Positions 35,095-47,368 of a DNA stretch of 64,000 nucleotides are shown here, piece by piece. The DNA is from Paguma larvata (Eukaryota > Chordata > Mammalia > Carnivora > Viverridae). Where the stretch lies: NCBI GenBank assembly GCA_030068075.1, contig CM057827.1, positions 66,788,500-66,852,499 on the forward strand, given 5' to 3'. Each line of letters starts with the position of its first letter. The first letter of the stretch is position 1. The position numbers and the translations under genes were made by a program. The notes below the pieces were generated by a model. It saw only the letters and a program-made list of their open reading frames with translations, was not told where the DNA came from and searched no databases.

Positions 35095-35440
35095 CTGTTT
35101 TTAAAATGCCAGGTGCCTTCTGGCTTCAGGGGCTTTGTACAAGTGTTTCCTTTTCCTTGCAGGTTGGTCTCTCTCTCTCTCGCACTCTTTTTCCTTGCAG
35201 GCCTCTTGATACAGCTCTCCCTGACTCATAGTGTAGGTCTTACATCTATTAGCACTTTCTCACTGAGACCTTCTCTGAGCACTACAGTGAAAGCACAGGC
35301 TTTCTCCTCTGGTCTCGCTTTAATTCACTACTCTATTTTATGGTCCCCATGACATATGTCAGTTTAATTACACTCCAATATGTGTATTGAGGATAAAGAT
35401 TACACCTGTCTTCCTCACCATAATCCATTACCTGGAAGAG
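35095..35440 (+). mobile_element. L2 fragment
   Basis: 'TTCTGGCTTCAGGGGCTTTG', 'TCACTGAGACCTTCTCTGAG' and AGGATAAAGATTACACCTGT follow the L2 3' region in sense. A 97-codon open frame inside it is not a gene. Confidence 0.6.
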
Positions 35441-35754
35441 GTTCAGGGGAAATTAGGTGTTTGAAATATAATTGCTGGTTGCTTAAAATACCTCTGTAGG
35501 CTTGACCCTTTGCTCACCACTGAACATGGGCTAGTGAACAATTTGTTCTCATGGAATAGTCAGGGAAAAAAAAATGAGCAAAAACCATTTTTTCCCCAAA
35601 TTGTTGTAAGAATTATGACAGAGATAAACATGACAATATGATAAAGAATAAAAAAGGACTCTCTTTAGATTTGTTGAAGAGCAAAGACCTCTTAAGTGGT
35701 GACACAAAAACCTTAAGGATCAAGTTTCTCAAACACACCTGGTTCTTTTCATGT

Positions 35755-36190
35755 GAGGCCAGAGACATAGGCCAAGACTAAGTCAGATAGGGACTTAGAG
35801 TAAGGAGTTTAGATTTCATTCTAGGAGCAATAAAAACAACTAAAAATGCACATTTGCTTTGCTTTAAGCAGATTACTGGGTCGACTATGTAGGCAAAAGA
35901 TTTGAAGGGCAAAGGGGGATAGTGTAGCTAGAAACTGTCCCAGGAGTCTGGAAGTAGACCTAGAATGATGGCAGAAGAGATGGAGAGAAGACGCTGGATT
36001 CCACATACATTTCATAAATAAAATGCCCAGAACACAATGATTACTACTGGGATAATCAGAGATGATTATGTTGCCATACAATTTGGCATCTAAACGGGAC
36101 ACTTTTGAAGGGAAAACAAGGTAGTATTAACAATTATACCTGGACAAAAGGGATTATCCAAGGCAAACAAGGAGGTATGGTCACCCTCAT
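35755..36190 (-). mobile_element. L2 fragment, antisense
   Basis: GTAAGGAGTTTAGATTTCAT, AAGCAGATTACTGGGTCGAC, CCCAGGAGTCTGGAAG and GAAGAGATGGAGAGAAGACG match the reverse complement of L2 in order. Confidence 0.65.
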
Positions 36191-37639
36191 ATTTTTTTTT
36201 AATATTTGGTGAATGATAATGCTTTTCATTAAAATAGAGGCAACTTAGGAAGGAAAAGGTAATGAGGAATTGGACTGAAATATATTGTTTGGGGAATTAA
36301 GTTAGAAAAACACGAATGTGCAAAAACACAGAGATAGAACACCATGACAGGCTTTGGACCATCCAATAGTTTGGATACAACTTAACTTTGACCGTCATGT
36401 AAAAAACATGGGCTACTGTTCGTCATACGCTATCAGCAATCATTAGTTTCTAGGGGGACAGATTTATTACATTTGCCTAGTATATTCCTTGTCAAGATAA
36501 CACATTAAGAAGCTAGTATATTTTTCTAGTTGCTGAAATTAACATTTTAAATTCCAAGTGTTTACTCTCCCAAAAGTTTAAAAATGAATCATGATTCCTT
36601 GATTATAAATACCTAGAAATCTTTCAAAGAAAATTGGAGATTCAAAGAATTTATTCTGCTCAGTTGCTCTTGAAAAAATGAAGGAACTGATGGCAAACCT
36701 TATTCATACACTAATAATTATTAGAATAGAAAACAGTGATGAGTTTTTGATGTAACTTGAATTTAAATGCCTAAGGAGACTCAGAAAATCCCTTCCTCTA
36801 TTTACTCTAGATTGGATCTGAAAGTCTATTTTCATTCAATTTCTTAGCATTATTAGTAGTTGAAATATAAAGCCAGGATTACTGACCTCAGTGAGCGATC
36901 AGATTTAGCAAAACCTACACATCACATAACATTGAATACAGATTGCCAGGCAAGTGACTGCTATTCTGAGTTCAGTCAAGTTTGATAGGCTTTTTACGAC
37001 TGGGCCAAGAAATGAATTACTGGGTTCATCTTTACAGAGAATCTGTTCACTGCAGCCTTAATATGAAAGTCAGATTGAAAATTCATACCCATAGCAGGAA
37101 CAGTAAATGGAATTTTTCCCATAGATTAGGATATGAAATTATTATTAAGAACCATTTCCATTCAAAAAAATGCTTTGATGTAGAATCCCTGATATAACAA
37201 GTCTCATCTAGTTATTTATGCTTTATCTTCCTACATTTTGAACATTGTTTAAACGCCTAAGAGTATGCACATCTGCTGTCTGATAAACAGGCTTGCTGCA
37301 GATACGGGACAGCTAATGAAAAGACGGCACCAGCACTTAGAAGATGCATAAAGATTTATGAATCAATCAGGAAGCCTGAAATGCTAAGTTTCTTATTTTT
37401 AAATTTTTTTCTACAAAAGATAGTGGGCTAATTTGAGACAAATATGTCCACTTAATCTCACCATAGGAAATGAAAATTTGTATTATTCTCAGCAGATCGT
37501 GGTTCCAAATGTTTCTTTCCCCTTTCTTTTCTTGGTTTGGAATCTTCTAGTACCTCTCTCTACATGACTAACTAGGTTAATGCAGGAAATATATTCCAAA
37601 ATAGCTCTAGGCCAGACTTCTTCATATATTTTTTAGCCA
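36191..37639. other. Unassigned AT-rich sequence
   Basis: No gene or clear repeat recognised. Confidence 0.45.
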
Positions 37640-38480
37640 GACTTCTTAATGTATTTTTAATTTTTTTGTTGAAGAATAAGGTATATAAAGGACAGGGCCC
37701 AAGTTAGAAGGGTAGAGCTGGGTGACTTTTCATAAACTGAACACACACAGGTGACTGGCAGCCAGATCAAGGAAAAACTTGACTGGGTCTCCCAGACAGG
37801 CAATCACATAATAAAGGTAAACTGCTTTTTGACTTTTAGTATAATGAAGAGTCTTCTTGTTTATGAACTATACGCAAAACAATTCTGACAGCACGAACTC
37901 TTTCGGATATGACTTCCTTCATGCAATACTGTGTGTGTGAGGTTCAGCCATACCAGTGAAGGGGGTCACAGTATGCTCAGTCTCATCCTGTATGGCTGTC
38001 CCATGTATGAATACACCACACATTTTTATCCATTCTACTGCTCGAGTTCAGTTTTTAGCTATTCTATACTAATGCTGTGAGCGTTCTATTATTTAGTGTA
38101 TTTCTGCGGAGTACATACTTACTGGCGGAATTGCTGAGGAAGAGCGTATGCAAATGATCACTGCCAGCAAACAGTGCCAAAGTGGTTTTCAAAGTCATTT
38201 TGTCAGTTTATGTTTCCACAACTTTACCGACATTTGGCATTGGCTTCTGTTTGATATTAATAGTAGCATACTGTAGTTACATTTTATAATTTTTTGAGGA
38301 TGAATGAATTTAAACACATGTCTGTTGGCCATGTGAATATACTTTTTTTAAGTGCTTGTCATATCTTCTGCTTTATTTTCTATTAGATTTCTCTCCTTTA
38401 CTTACTGATTTCCAACGGTTCTTCATATATATTCTGACAGGCATTTACAAGTATATGTATTACAAATAATCTCACTCTGT
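37640..38480 (-). mobile_element. Old L1 fragment, antisense
   Basis: Phrases such as 'TTTTCATAAACTGAACACA', GGAATTGCTGAGGAAGAGCG and CAGTGCCAAAGTGGTTTTCA fit the reverse complement of an old L1. Broken frames. Confidence 0.62.
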
Positions 38481-38518
38481 GGGCTACTAATTCACACTCT
38501 TACTGGAGGGAGTTGATC

Positions 38519-38754
38519 TTTTTATTTTTTTTTAATTTTCTTTAATGTTTATTTATGATTTTGATAGAGAGAGAAAGAGACAGATTGCAAGTGGGGGAGG
38601 GGCAGAGAGAGAGGGAGACACAGAATCTGAAGCAGGCTCCAGGCCCTGAGCTGTCAGCCCAGAGCTCAATGTGGGGAATCCACAAACTGTGAGATCATGA
38701 CCTTCAGAGACAGCCAAAGTTGGAGGCTTAACTGACTGAGCCACCCAGATGCCC
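38519..38754 (-). mobile_element. CAN-SINE
   Basis: T-rich tail, (GA) tract, GGAGACACAGAATCTGAAGC, head GACTGAGCCACCCAGATGCC. A clean target-site duplication was not found. It has a small deletion where the AACTCA block should be, and an inserted CTTCAGAGACAGCC near 38702. Confidence 0.9.
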
Positions 38755-39099
38755 TACAAATACTACTTTACAAAATGAAGGTTTCCAAAATTCAAAGGCA
38801 ACATCAACATCTCTAAACAAATTGTGTATTATTATATTTTTAGGAAAGTTATTTTGATTTTTGCTATAGTTAAATTAAAGAAAATACTATGATATCGCAG
38901 TGAATTGATTTCTATTTATTTAGTGAAAAAAGGTAAATATATTTTTGACATTTTTATTTTATATAAGTCTTATTATCATAAGATATATAGTCTACATGGA
39001 ACTTTTTTTAATAGACTTTTTTCCCTTTACGAATTCAAGTATGGCATGTGTATATATTTGGCTTATGTAAACTGAAGTCTCATCAGAGTTATTATACAT
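38755..39099. other. Unassigned AT-rich sequence
   Basis: Nothing recognised; long T and A runs. Confidence 0.45.
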
Positions 39100-39850
39100 G
39101 GATTTTGTGCTCTCCTTAATTTCCATCACCTATATGATCCATTGCCCACCCAACTCTCCTCTGGTAACCATCACTTTGTTCTCTATACTTGAGTCTGTTT
39201 CTTTTGAGGAATCCATCATATCTTCTTCTTTTTTTTAAAGTTTATTTATTTTGACACAGACAGAGAGAGCGTGAGAAGCGGAGTGATGGAGAGAGAGAAA
39301 GAGATTCCCAAGCAAGCTCCACATTGTCAGTGCAGAGCCTGATGTTGGGCTTGAACTCATGAACCATGAGATCATGACCCGAGCTGAAATCAGATCCTGA
39401 CCTGAGCTACCTAGGCAATCCTGAGAAATCCATCATATCTTCTACAAATAAAAACATATTCTTCTCAATTAATTGTATTTGTCAATATATTTTCTCATCT
39501 ACTATTGTTATATCCAACTTCTCCAATGATATTAAATGTTTCCATGTATTCACTGCTTGTTCCTGATTTTAATGAAAATGATATAAGGTTTTAATTTTTT
39601 TATGTTGCTTGCTATCATAAAATACACAAAGTTCAAAAAGTAAAATATGGTATAAAGTTACAAATAAATTTCATATCCAGTCCTATCCCAGAATTCTCAA
39701 GTTTACCTCCCTAGAGGCAAATGTACTTACCAGTTTTTGTGTACTATGCTATTTATTTTCCACACAAATTCAAACACACCTATGCACATAACTCTCATTT
39801 TACACACATGTTAGAATAAATGCAGTGTCTCCATCTCTTCCTCTCTCCTC
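39100..39850 (-). mobile_element. Old L1 fragment, antisense, split by a SINE
   Basis: TCCTCTGGTAACCATCACTT, TGTTCTCTATACTTGAGTCT and later CTCCCTAGAGGCAAATGTAC fit antisense L1M wording. Interrupted by the SINE at 39227-39421. The part right of about 39550 is the weaker match. Confidence 0.5.
39227..39421 (-). mobile_element. CAN-SINE
   Basis: Minus-strand SINE with a degraded head (GAGCTACCTAGGCAATCC). A 22-bp flank repeat with one mismatch, 39205-39226 and 39422-39443 (core AATCCATCATATCTTCT), marks the insertion. It sits inside an older L1 piece. Confidence 0.88.
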
Positions 39851-40850
39851 CCCCATATAGCAATAAAGCCTGATGTTTCCTTCCTTCCTACATCAGCTTT
39901 GTGTCAGAGATGGAAATACTCAGAAAGCATTCCATCCATTCTCTCCCATTCCCAGGCCCTTGCTGTTAGGTAGGGTCATCCAACTAGCTATGTCTAATAA
40001 GTTGTGGACAGAATGGTACATTTTACTTTTTAGCCAACCCTAAAGAAGCTGGATAATGACCTCACAACCATCTCTTTATTAGTCTGTGACTGACAAAGAC
40101 ATCTTTCTAGATGGCACAACTTTAGTGTGTTATACATGGAAAATCATAAAAAAAACTGTTAAAAAAATTAAAGAAGACCTCAATAAATAGCCTGTGTTCA
40201 GGGATCAGAAGACATAATATTGTTAAAGTGACAATAATCCCCAAATTGATCTACAGATTCCACCCAATTTCTATCAGATTCTCAGCTGTCTTTTTATTTT
40301 TGTAGAAATGGACACACTGACCCTAAAATTCATAAGGCTATTTAGAATAGCCAAAACAATCTTATAAAGAAGAACAAAGTCAGAATAGTCATACAGCCCT
40401 GTTTCAAGAATTACTACAAAGCTATAGTAATCAAGGCAATGTGGTACTGCCATAAATAGACATATAGATCAAGGATAGAATAGAAATTAGAGTCCACAAA
40501 TAAACACTTGCATTTTATGGCCAACTGATTTTTTTTAACAAGTGTGTCAAGACGGTTTGGTGGAGAAAGAAAAGTCTCTCAACAAATGTTGGTGGGAAAA
40601 CAGAATATCCATATGCAAATAAATAAAGCTGAATTCCTACTTCACATATAGAAACTAACTCAAAACTGTTCATTGACCTAAATGTAAAAACCAAAACTAC
40701 AAAACTCTAGAAGAAAAGGTCTTCCTGACCTGGTTAGGGAATGGTGTCTTAGAAAGGACAGGAGCAACAGGAGAAAATAGATAAATAAGACTACACCAAA
40801 GCTAAACTTTGTACTTCAGAAGGCACCATTAAAAAAAAGTGAAAAAGACA

Positions 40851-41041
40851 CAGGGAGGAAGATAAAACATAAGAGACTCTCAAAGACTAAGAACAATCTG
40901 AGGGCGAGGGAGGTAAGGGAGGTGAGGGAGGTGAGGGAGGGGGGAGAGGGGGTGACGGACATTAAAGAGGGCACGTGTTGGGATGAACACTGGGTGTTAT
41001 ATGTAAACCAATTTGAAAATAAACTATTATAAAAAAATTTT
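40851..41041 (+). mobile_element. Young L1 3' end nested in an old L1
   Basis: Only the last 190 bases of a felid-type L1 3' UTR: ACATAAGAGACTCTCAAAGA, a G-rich tract, GGGATGAACACTGGGTGTTA, then AACCAATTTGAAAATAAAC and a tail. The duplication AAAAAAAGTGAAAAAGACA (40832-40850) against a copy with one A fewer (41042-41059) shows normal target-primed insertion, severely 5'-truncated. Confidence 0.92.
40901..40952 (+). repeat. G-rich tandem tract, G-quadruplex candidate
   Basis: Three consecutive 9-base units of the form GGGAGGTRA followed by a G6 and a G5 run, in the L1 3' UTR. At least six runs of three or more G lie within about 50 bases on the plus strand. Confidence 0.85.
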
Positions 41042-41539
41042 AAAAAAAGTGAAAAGACAATCCACTGAATGGGAGAAAAATTTCCAAATCACATATCTGA
41101 TAAGAGATTTGTATCCAGAAAACAATGGTCACAACTCCATATAAAAAGACAAGTAATCCAAATTAAAAATGGGCAGAGGATTTGAATAGACATTGCTTCA
41201 TAGAAGATATACAAGTAGCCTCTAACCACATGAAGCAATGCTTAACATCATTAGTAGGGAAACACAAATCAAAACTTCAGTGAGATACTACTTCACATGC
41301 ATCACAATGAGAAAAAAAATAGACAATTACATATTTCCATGAGAATGTGGAGAAACTGAACAGTCATTCACACTATGGAAAATAATTTGGTGGTTTGTCA
41401 AAAAGTGGAATATAGATGTGATCCAGCAATTCCACTCCTAGGTATATACCTAAGAGAAATGAAGACATATTTCCACACAAAACCTTGCACACCAATGTTC
41501 ATACTAGCATTATTCATAATAGTTAAAAGGTAGAGGAAA

Positions 41540-41739
41540 GAGGCGTCTGGGGGCCAGTTAAGTGGCTGGCTCTTGGTTTTGGCTCAGATCATGATCTCAT
41601 GGTTTATGAGTTCAAACCCCACACTGGGCTCCCCACTGAGAGTGTGAGCCTATTTGGTGTTCTCTCTCTCTCCCTGTCTCTCTCTGCCACTCCCCTGCTC
41701 TCTTCCTGTCTCTCTCAAAATAAACAAACTTGAAAAATA
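41540..41739 (+). mobile_element. CAN-SINE inside L1
   Basis: Head AGGCGTCTGGGGGCCAGTTA is diverged; body and CT-rich tract are normal. Duplication GTAGAGGAAA (41530-41539) against GTGGAGGAAA (41740-41749). The L1 sequence resumes directly after it. Confidence 0.9.
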
Positions 41740-42332
41740 GTGGAGGAAAAAACATCAAATACCCAACAACTGATGAACAAAAGCCATAATGTAGTATACG
41801 CGCACAATGGGATACTATTGGCAATGCAAAGAAATGAAGCAGTAATCATGTTAGGACTTGGATGACCCTGAAAACACACTAAGTAAAGGAAGTCAGTGAC
41901 AAAGATCACAGATTCTATTATTCCATTTACAGGAAATGCTTAGCAAAGGCAAATTCAAACAGACTAACTTAGAAAAACATCAACTTGGAAAAAGAACAAC
42001 GAGAAAAACAGGTGAAATTTCAACGCAAAAATAAACAGGCAAAAAAAAAAAAGCATCACATAAAATAAACAATCAAGGAATGCATATAACTTTTTAAAAT
42101 GTACAACCTATTCCTGGTTATTAAATATGGAATAAAGTCTCATATTTATAAAAATATATTTGTTCCAATTATAGTGGGCCTTTTCAGAAATAATTGCAAA
42201 TGTCATAAGGAGTGTACACTCTTTGACCTAAAAATTCCGTGAATTTAGCCTAAAGAGAGTATGAACTCATTTGTGCACATTTATAGATTTCGTTGTCCTT
42301 CATAGTATGGTTCTAAATACTTAAAAATTTAT

Positions 42333-42556
42333 GGGGCACCTGGGTGGCTCAGTCAGTTAAGGATCTGACTTCAGCTCAAGCCATGACCTCATAGTCCGTG
42401 AGTTCAAGCCCTGCATCAAACTCTGTGCTGATAGCTCAGAGTCTGAAGTCTGCTTTGAATTCTGTGTCTCTCTTTCTCTCTCTGCCCCTCCCCTGGACAT
42501 GCTTTCTCTCTCTCTTTCTCTCTCTCTCAAAAATAAATAAACATTATTTTTTTAAT
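42333..42556 (+). mobile_element. CAN-SINE
   Basis: Head GGGGCACCTGGGTGGCTCAG, conserved middle, long CT tract and AAATAAATAAACATTA tail. The target-site duplication is unclear (TAAAAATTTA against TAAAAATAGA at best). Confidence 0.92.
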
Positions 42557-43764
42557 GTAAAAATAGAGATACTGTCAAAATACAGACTTGCTTAAAAAGT
42601 ATGATGTTTCCATACAATGAAATTATTTTCAGCCTGTAGAAACAATATCGTGTATGAAAATATGCTGACCTAAAAGACTATCATTATGTAACAGACAAAA
42701 AGCAGAGTGTGTATCTGTATAATGATTATTAAACATGTATGCATATTAATGCAGAAACATAAGCTCACAGTGAAGAGAGAGACACAGAGATATGTGAAAA
42801 TATGCACGCAAAGATAGTAATGACTTATAGCCACTTAATTAATCATTCACAGGGTATTTTTATTTCTAAGGAAACAAATATAGTTATAAAATAAAAATAC
42901 TTCTATACCTACATTTTTCAGGTGAATCTATCAATTAGGGTATTATAGTTGTCAAGTTTTTAAAATTATTTTTGAGACAGGAGGTCTCAGTTGTATACTC
43001 GATATTGTATACTCTAAATGACTCCATACTTAACCCAGTTGTAATTTCTGCTTTTTGGCGAAGGAGCAGGGCACTTATGGAAACAGCATATGTTTAAGCA
43101 AGTTCTTTAATATATGGAGGAAAGAAATGTTTTCTGTCATTGTGACATGGATCTGTAGCAAATGAGATGACACAATTATGGTTTCAATCGTTTATGGAAT
43201 CATAAGGAACAAAGAGTAATGCTTTAACATTTCTTAAAATCATGCACATAGGCATAAGGAACGATGCTAGCTGTGAAGTGGGGGTGTTATATTTCATAGA
43301 CTAGATTATGAGAAAGAACGAATTAAGAAGTTTGGAAGTCATTTGAGCTACATTAATAATGGGTTTTAAATGGCTCTATTTATAGTGTTTTTTGGTGTAA
43401 CATACAACTACTCTGTAATGTCTGAAAACTGAGCAACATGTATATATGTGAAACGAGACTTTTTCTTTTTTACAAACCCATAGATTTTCTATTATGATTT
43501 CATTTTCTTTTAAGAGTTATGTAAATTACGTAGATAAGAAAAAGCATTTTCAGCAGAAAAATATTTAATGTCATTCACGGAAATAGTGGTTTCTTTGGAA
43601 ATGGCTAAGAATAAACATAAAAAAACATAAAAATTATAACAGTATGCTAATGTTTATACTGTACAAAAATATAGTTACCTACTGCATTAAAATGTGAGCC
43701 ATACAAGTGGAAACTTTTTTTTAATTACCACTTTTGCCTCACACTTCACTTTGTTTAAATAATG
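42557..43764. other. Unassigned AT-rich sequence
   Basis: No gene or nameable repeat recognised. Confidence 0.45.
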
Positions 43765-44010
43765 GAGGCACGGTGTAATCTGCACAATGAACATGGGCTT
43801 TATAATTTGACACATCTGAGTTTATTTCTGCCCCACCACTGATGGACCGTAATACCTTTGGAAATTTCCTTAACTGCTCTTGGTTTATTCCTTATCTACA
43901 AACATCAAGACGATAACATTTACCTCTCAAAGCTGTCCAGAAAACTGAATGAGATAAGATGATTAAACGACTGTTAAGTGAAAACATCTAGCACATTATT
44001 AGCTATGTCT
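43765..44010 (+). mobile_element. MIR SINE
   Basis: ACATGGGCTTTATAATTTGA, GGAAATTTCCTTAACTGCTC and GACGATAACATTTACCTCTC follow the MIR order; the end CTAGCACATTATTAGC fits too. Confidence 0.62.
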
Positions 44011-44241
44011 TCCCATTAAAGAACAAAGAGGAAACAACATGGCTTAAAAGTATAGTCATTCTGCTAGAAGGTTTGTTTCGGAAATGCAAATTTATTCCAT
44101 TAATGGGAACAATTTGAGCATAAAACAAATTTCGAGCTTGTTTATACATAATTTCATCCATGAGAAACAGTCGGTGAATGCATACAAGTGCACCCAGCTG
44201 AACTGAGTCATGTAAGAATAACATCTCCCATCCCAAACACA

Positions 44242-44242
<1 letters not shown>

Positions 44243-44326
<84 letters not shown>

Positions 44327-44373
44327 GGAAAGAAAGGGAGAGAGAGAAACAGGGGTGGAGAGAGAGAGAGAAG
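44243..44373. repeat. Compound (TG)n(GA)n microsatellite
   Basis: About 12 TG units (44243-44266) run straight into about 105 bases of GA-rich purine sequence broken by AAAG and GGG (44267-44373). Open frames through it (repeated ER on one strand, repeated SL on the other) are artefacts of the repeat. Confidence 0.96.
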
Positions 44374-44624
44374 AGGCACACCCATCCACATTTGTTGCTA
44401 TGACTTTCTATCTGATCTCAGATAACCTTCTTCTACCACTATCTATAACTTACAAGCTTCAACCCATCCTATGACCACTTTGACAAGCAAACTTCAGGTC
44501 TTTTTCCAGGTAAAATGTCATATTCGTTCTAGTATTTGTGAATTTCCTAACAATTCCACTTGAGTAAACTGTGTTGATGTTTTCATTATGGCCTATCTTC
44601 AAGTGTGTGTGCCTGCAAAACTCA

Positions 44625-44965
44625 AGTCAGTCCATTGGGGTTGCTATAACAAAATGCCAGAGAGTGGGTAGCTTATAAAACCACAGAAATTTATTTCTTA
44701 CCATTCTGGAGGCTGGAAGTCTAAGATCAGGGTGACAACAGGGTTGGGTTTTGGTGAAAGTATTCTCCTGGGTTGCAGACTGACACTTCTTGTGTCCTTA
44801 TATGGTGGATGGGACAAGGGAGCTGTCTCAGGCCTCTTTAGAAGACCACTAATTGGGGGTTCTGCTCTCATGATCTAATCATCTCCCAAATATCCCATCT
44901 CCTAATATCATCATCATCAACAACACACAGATTTGGGGGCAGGGCGCAACATTCAGACCATAGCA
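44625..44965 (-). mobile_element. Solo MaLR LTR (MST/MLT1-type), antisense
   Basis: Reading leftwards from GACCATAGCA at the right end, the reverse complement gives TGCTATGGTCTGAATG, a GAGATGATTAGATCATGAG block, AGAAATAAATTTCTGTGG and TTTTGTTATAGCAACCCCAA, the normal LTR order. No coding interior adjoins it. Confidence 0.72.
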
Positions 44966-45399
44966 ATGTGTGCTTGATGAAGGTTTTGAGTGTTGAGTCC
45001 CTAACCTGATTTTTTTTCACAAGGCATGTAGTTTTTATTGTGCTATTTTGCATACCACGTTAACTTTCATAATGCATATGTCATATTATATGATAGCAAT
45101 GGCTCAAATCTATTATACGTACTCTCAATATTGACTGTTTTCCAAATTTCTATCTTTACAATTTTTTTTTCATTGAGCAACCATATGATCAAGTCATGAA
45201 CACCTCAAGTTTAGGGAGATAGAGGAGGTTGATTTATCTACACATTTCTTGAATAATCCTCAGGTAGACACTTCTAAATAGTAAGATTTAATTCTCATTG
45301 AATATATACTCACTTATTTTAAATGCTGAATACACAGAAACGTCCTCAGTAAATATGTGTCTATGCTAACTAAGCTCACTGCATACACAACTTGTAGCA
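44966..45399. other. Unassigned AT-rich sequence
   Basis: Nothing recognised. Confidence 0.45.
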
Positions 45400-45797
45400 G
45401 CTAATACAGTAGATGCATAAATGCACAGCCTACTCCTCATCAAGAAAGGATGGCCAGATGCAAAGAAGGTGGTCAGCAAACAGACTTCTGGTTGTCAACT
45501 ATTTTAGGGTCAGCCAGAGCCACAGCAAACTGCCAACAAAGGGCATGCCCCTCCCCAAACAGCCCTTATCGGTTGAGCAAGCGAGACCTTTTGGTGTAAT
45601 TTAGACAATCTGATGGCCGGTACATGTTCTAGAGCTTCTGGCAGGGTTGATTTGGTCAGGACTGTATTGCAGTTTAACTTCTTTCTCTGTCTAATCATGC
45701 TCCTTCCCCCTCCCTTCCCTGGGGTTAATTACCAATAAACATCTTACACTCCTGTCTGTGTCAACAGCGTGTCCAATCCTGGAGAATTCAACCTACA
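45400..45797 (+). mobile_element. Probable solo LTR of an endogenous retrovirus
   Basis: The right part has LTR features: a CCTTCCCCCTCCCTTCCCTG tract, AATAAA at about 45735, then CTGTCTGTGTCAACAG and a CA-ending edge (CCTACAACA). The left boundary is not seen. No gag, pol or env sequence next to it. The family is unknown to me; an old DNA copy, not a functional provirus. Confidence 0.4.
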
Positions 45798-45799
45798 AC

Positions 45800-46639
45800 A
45801 GAGAAGTCTTCACTTACCATGAACACTTCCTTTAGAAGAATATTATTGAATTTCAATAAATGAATTTATCTCAGAACTAGAGAGTCCTTTTTGTTTCTTG
45901 GTTTTAAACAGTTCCATTTTCAAGTATTCAGAATGATTTAGACATGTAATAACTTGCTTATAATGTTGAAGCCTTTGCATCATTAATTTTTCCATTTTCC
46001 TATTTGTTGTTGTCAGTAGTACTGAAACTCAAAGTAAGTTTGATATGGATCATAAAACTTTCCAAGAAAACCAGTCTGGTATATCTATCCCCGTAACTTA
46101 AATAACAAGATCAAATGATGAATGCTTGCTGATTTGAGCATTTCAAACAAGGGAGTAGAACAATCGCTCAGGAAGCCCTTGAGGCAAAGGCTGTGTATTA
46201 GCAAGTGTTTACACAACAAACCAGAGATATTTCTGCCAATGGTTTCAAAATTCCTTTTTTGTTGCATTCTGACAAATACAAGAAATGTGCTTTTTTTTCT
46301 TTTCAACTAAAAAACCTCTGCAGATCAGAGTTTCCTTCCCGCTTTCAAGCAAGCCTGATTCCTGATAGAAAACTTTCTATGAAGCGTAACTATTTTCCTA
46401 TTACTGGCTTTTCTTTAGAATGAGTTTCTATCTTATCATTCGTCTTCTAAGTGAGGCAGACAAGTAAATCAGTAATAAGTGTTGTGATACATTTTTCTAC
46501 TGGCGAGTATAGAAAGACAGTGGAGAAGCATGTAAAACTGGTATGTTAAATAAACATGACACATGGATTATCATCAAAATGCAATTTGATTTTCTTCTGC
46601 CATCCCATCAAATTCTATTCAGTGGAGGTGATCCCACCT
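45800..46639. other. Unassigned sequence
   Basis: No gene recognised; open frames of 62-73 codons have no recognisable features. Confidence 0.45.
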
Positions 46640-46760
46640 TGCCATTAGATCTCAACTCTGGCAAATCCATAACTTTTCTATTCTCTCTTAGTCTCAGTTA
46701 AAAAACTGGGATACCAAGCCTCATGTAACAATTAAAACTCAAAACTTGACCAAATATATG
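46640..46760 (+). mobile_element. MIR fragment
   Basis: CTCAACTCTGGCAAATCCAT, TTAGTCTCAGTTAAAAAACT and GGGATACCAAGCCTCATG match the MIR middle. Confidence 0.55.
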
Positions 46761-47368
46761 TTTTCCCTTCCCCTGCTTGGTTGTGCTCTAGGTTGGAATT
46801 TGTTGTGGGCAAGGGCTACACAGTTGCTTTTTCTGTTTCTTGCCATGCTTCTCCCAACTTGCTAAATCCCTCCAATGCTAGTGTTTGGAGACCAGGGAGA
46901 GGAATGGGGGAGGTTAAAATGTCACTTGAGCTAAAAATGTTCTAGGCTGGTTTTCCCCGTTTGATGATGTAGATATTTAAAGCCAGAGTTCTTTATTCTT
47001 GTGGGAAGTTTCCACGTGCCGTGTATGTGTGTCTTTTGGCCTGTCTCTCTAGGTACCTTAAATTCAAGAACTGTCTGCCCAGGTCTCTTTGTTTATCTGG
47101 TAGCATGACTAGAAAAGGCGCAAGATAATTCCACATTGGTTCTCTTTCACAGGCACGAGTCTACTCCATGGCGAACCATCACATAACCCTTGTCTCCCCA
47201 GTTCTGAATAACATGGAGTTGCACTCTGCTGGATTCCTCATCAAAGCAGTTGAGAGGCTTTCTCTACCTTCTCGATTTCCTTGGGGAGGGGTCAGTGTCC
47301 ATGCCAGGGTCTCCTCAGGAATCTCAAATGTACTTTGGCACCATCTTCTACTCTGCTGCATATTATTA
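46761..47368. other. Unassigned, moderately GC-rich
   Basis: Includes GAGAGGAATGGGGGAGG and a 67-codon open frame at 47168-47371; no match recognised. Confidence 0.4.

Larger units (their letters stand above)
40145..42050 (+). mobile_element. Old L1 3' half, sense
   Basis: ORF2 end sequence in sense: 'AAGCTATAGTAATCAAGGCA', AAACTCTAGAAGAAAAGGTC, CAAATCAAAACTTCAGTGAG, 'AATTCCACTCCTAGGTATAT' and AATGGGATACTATTGGCAAT in order, ending in an A-run near 42041-42052. Stops and indels break the frame. Two later insertions lie inside: a young L1 end and a SINE. Confidence 0.85.

Noticed and set aside
44003..44403. Frames with repeated SL or ER
   Set aside because: Artefacts of the (GA)n tract.
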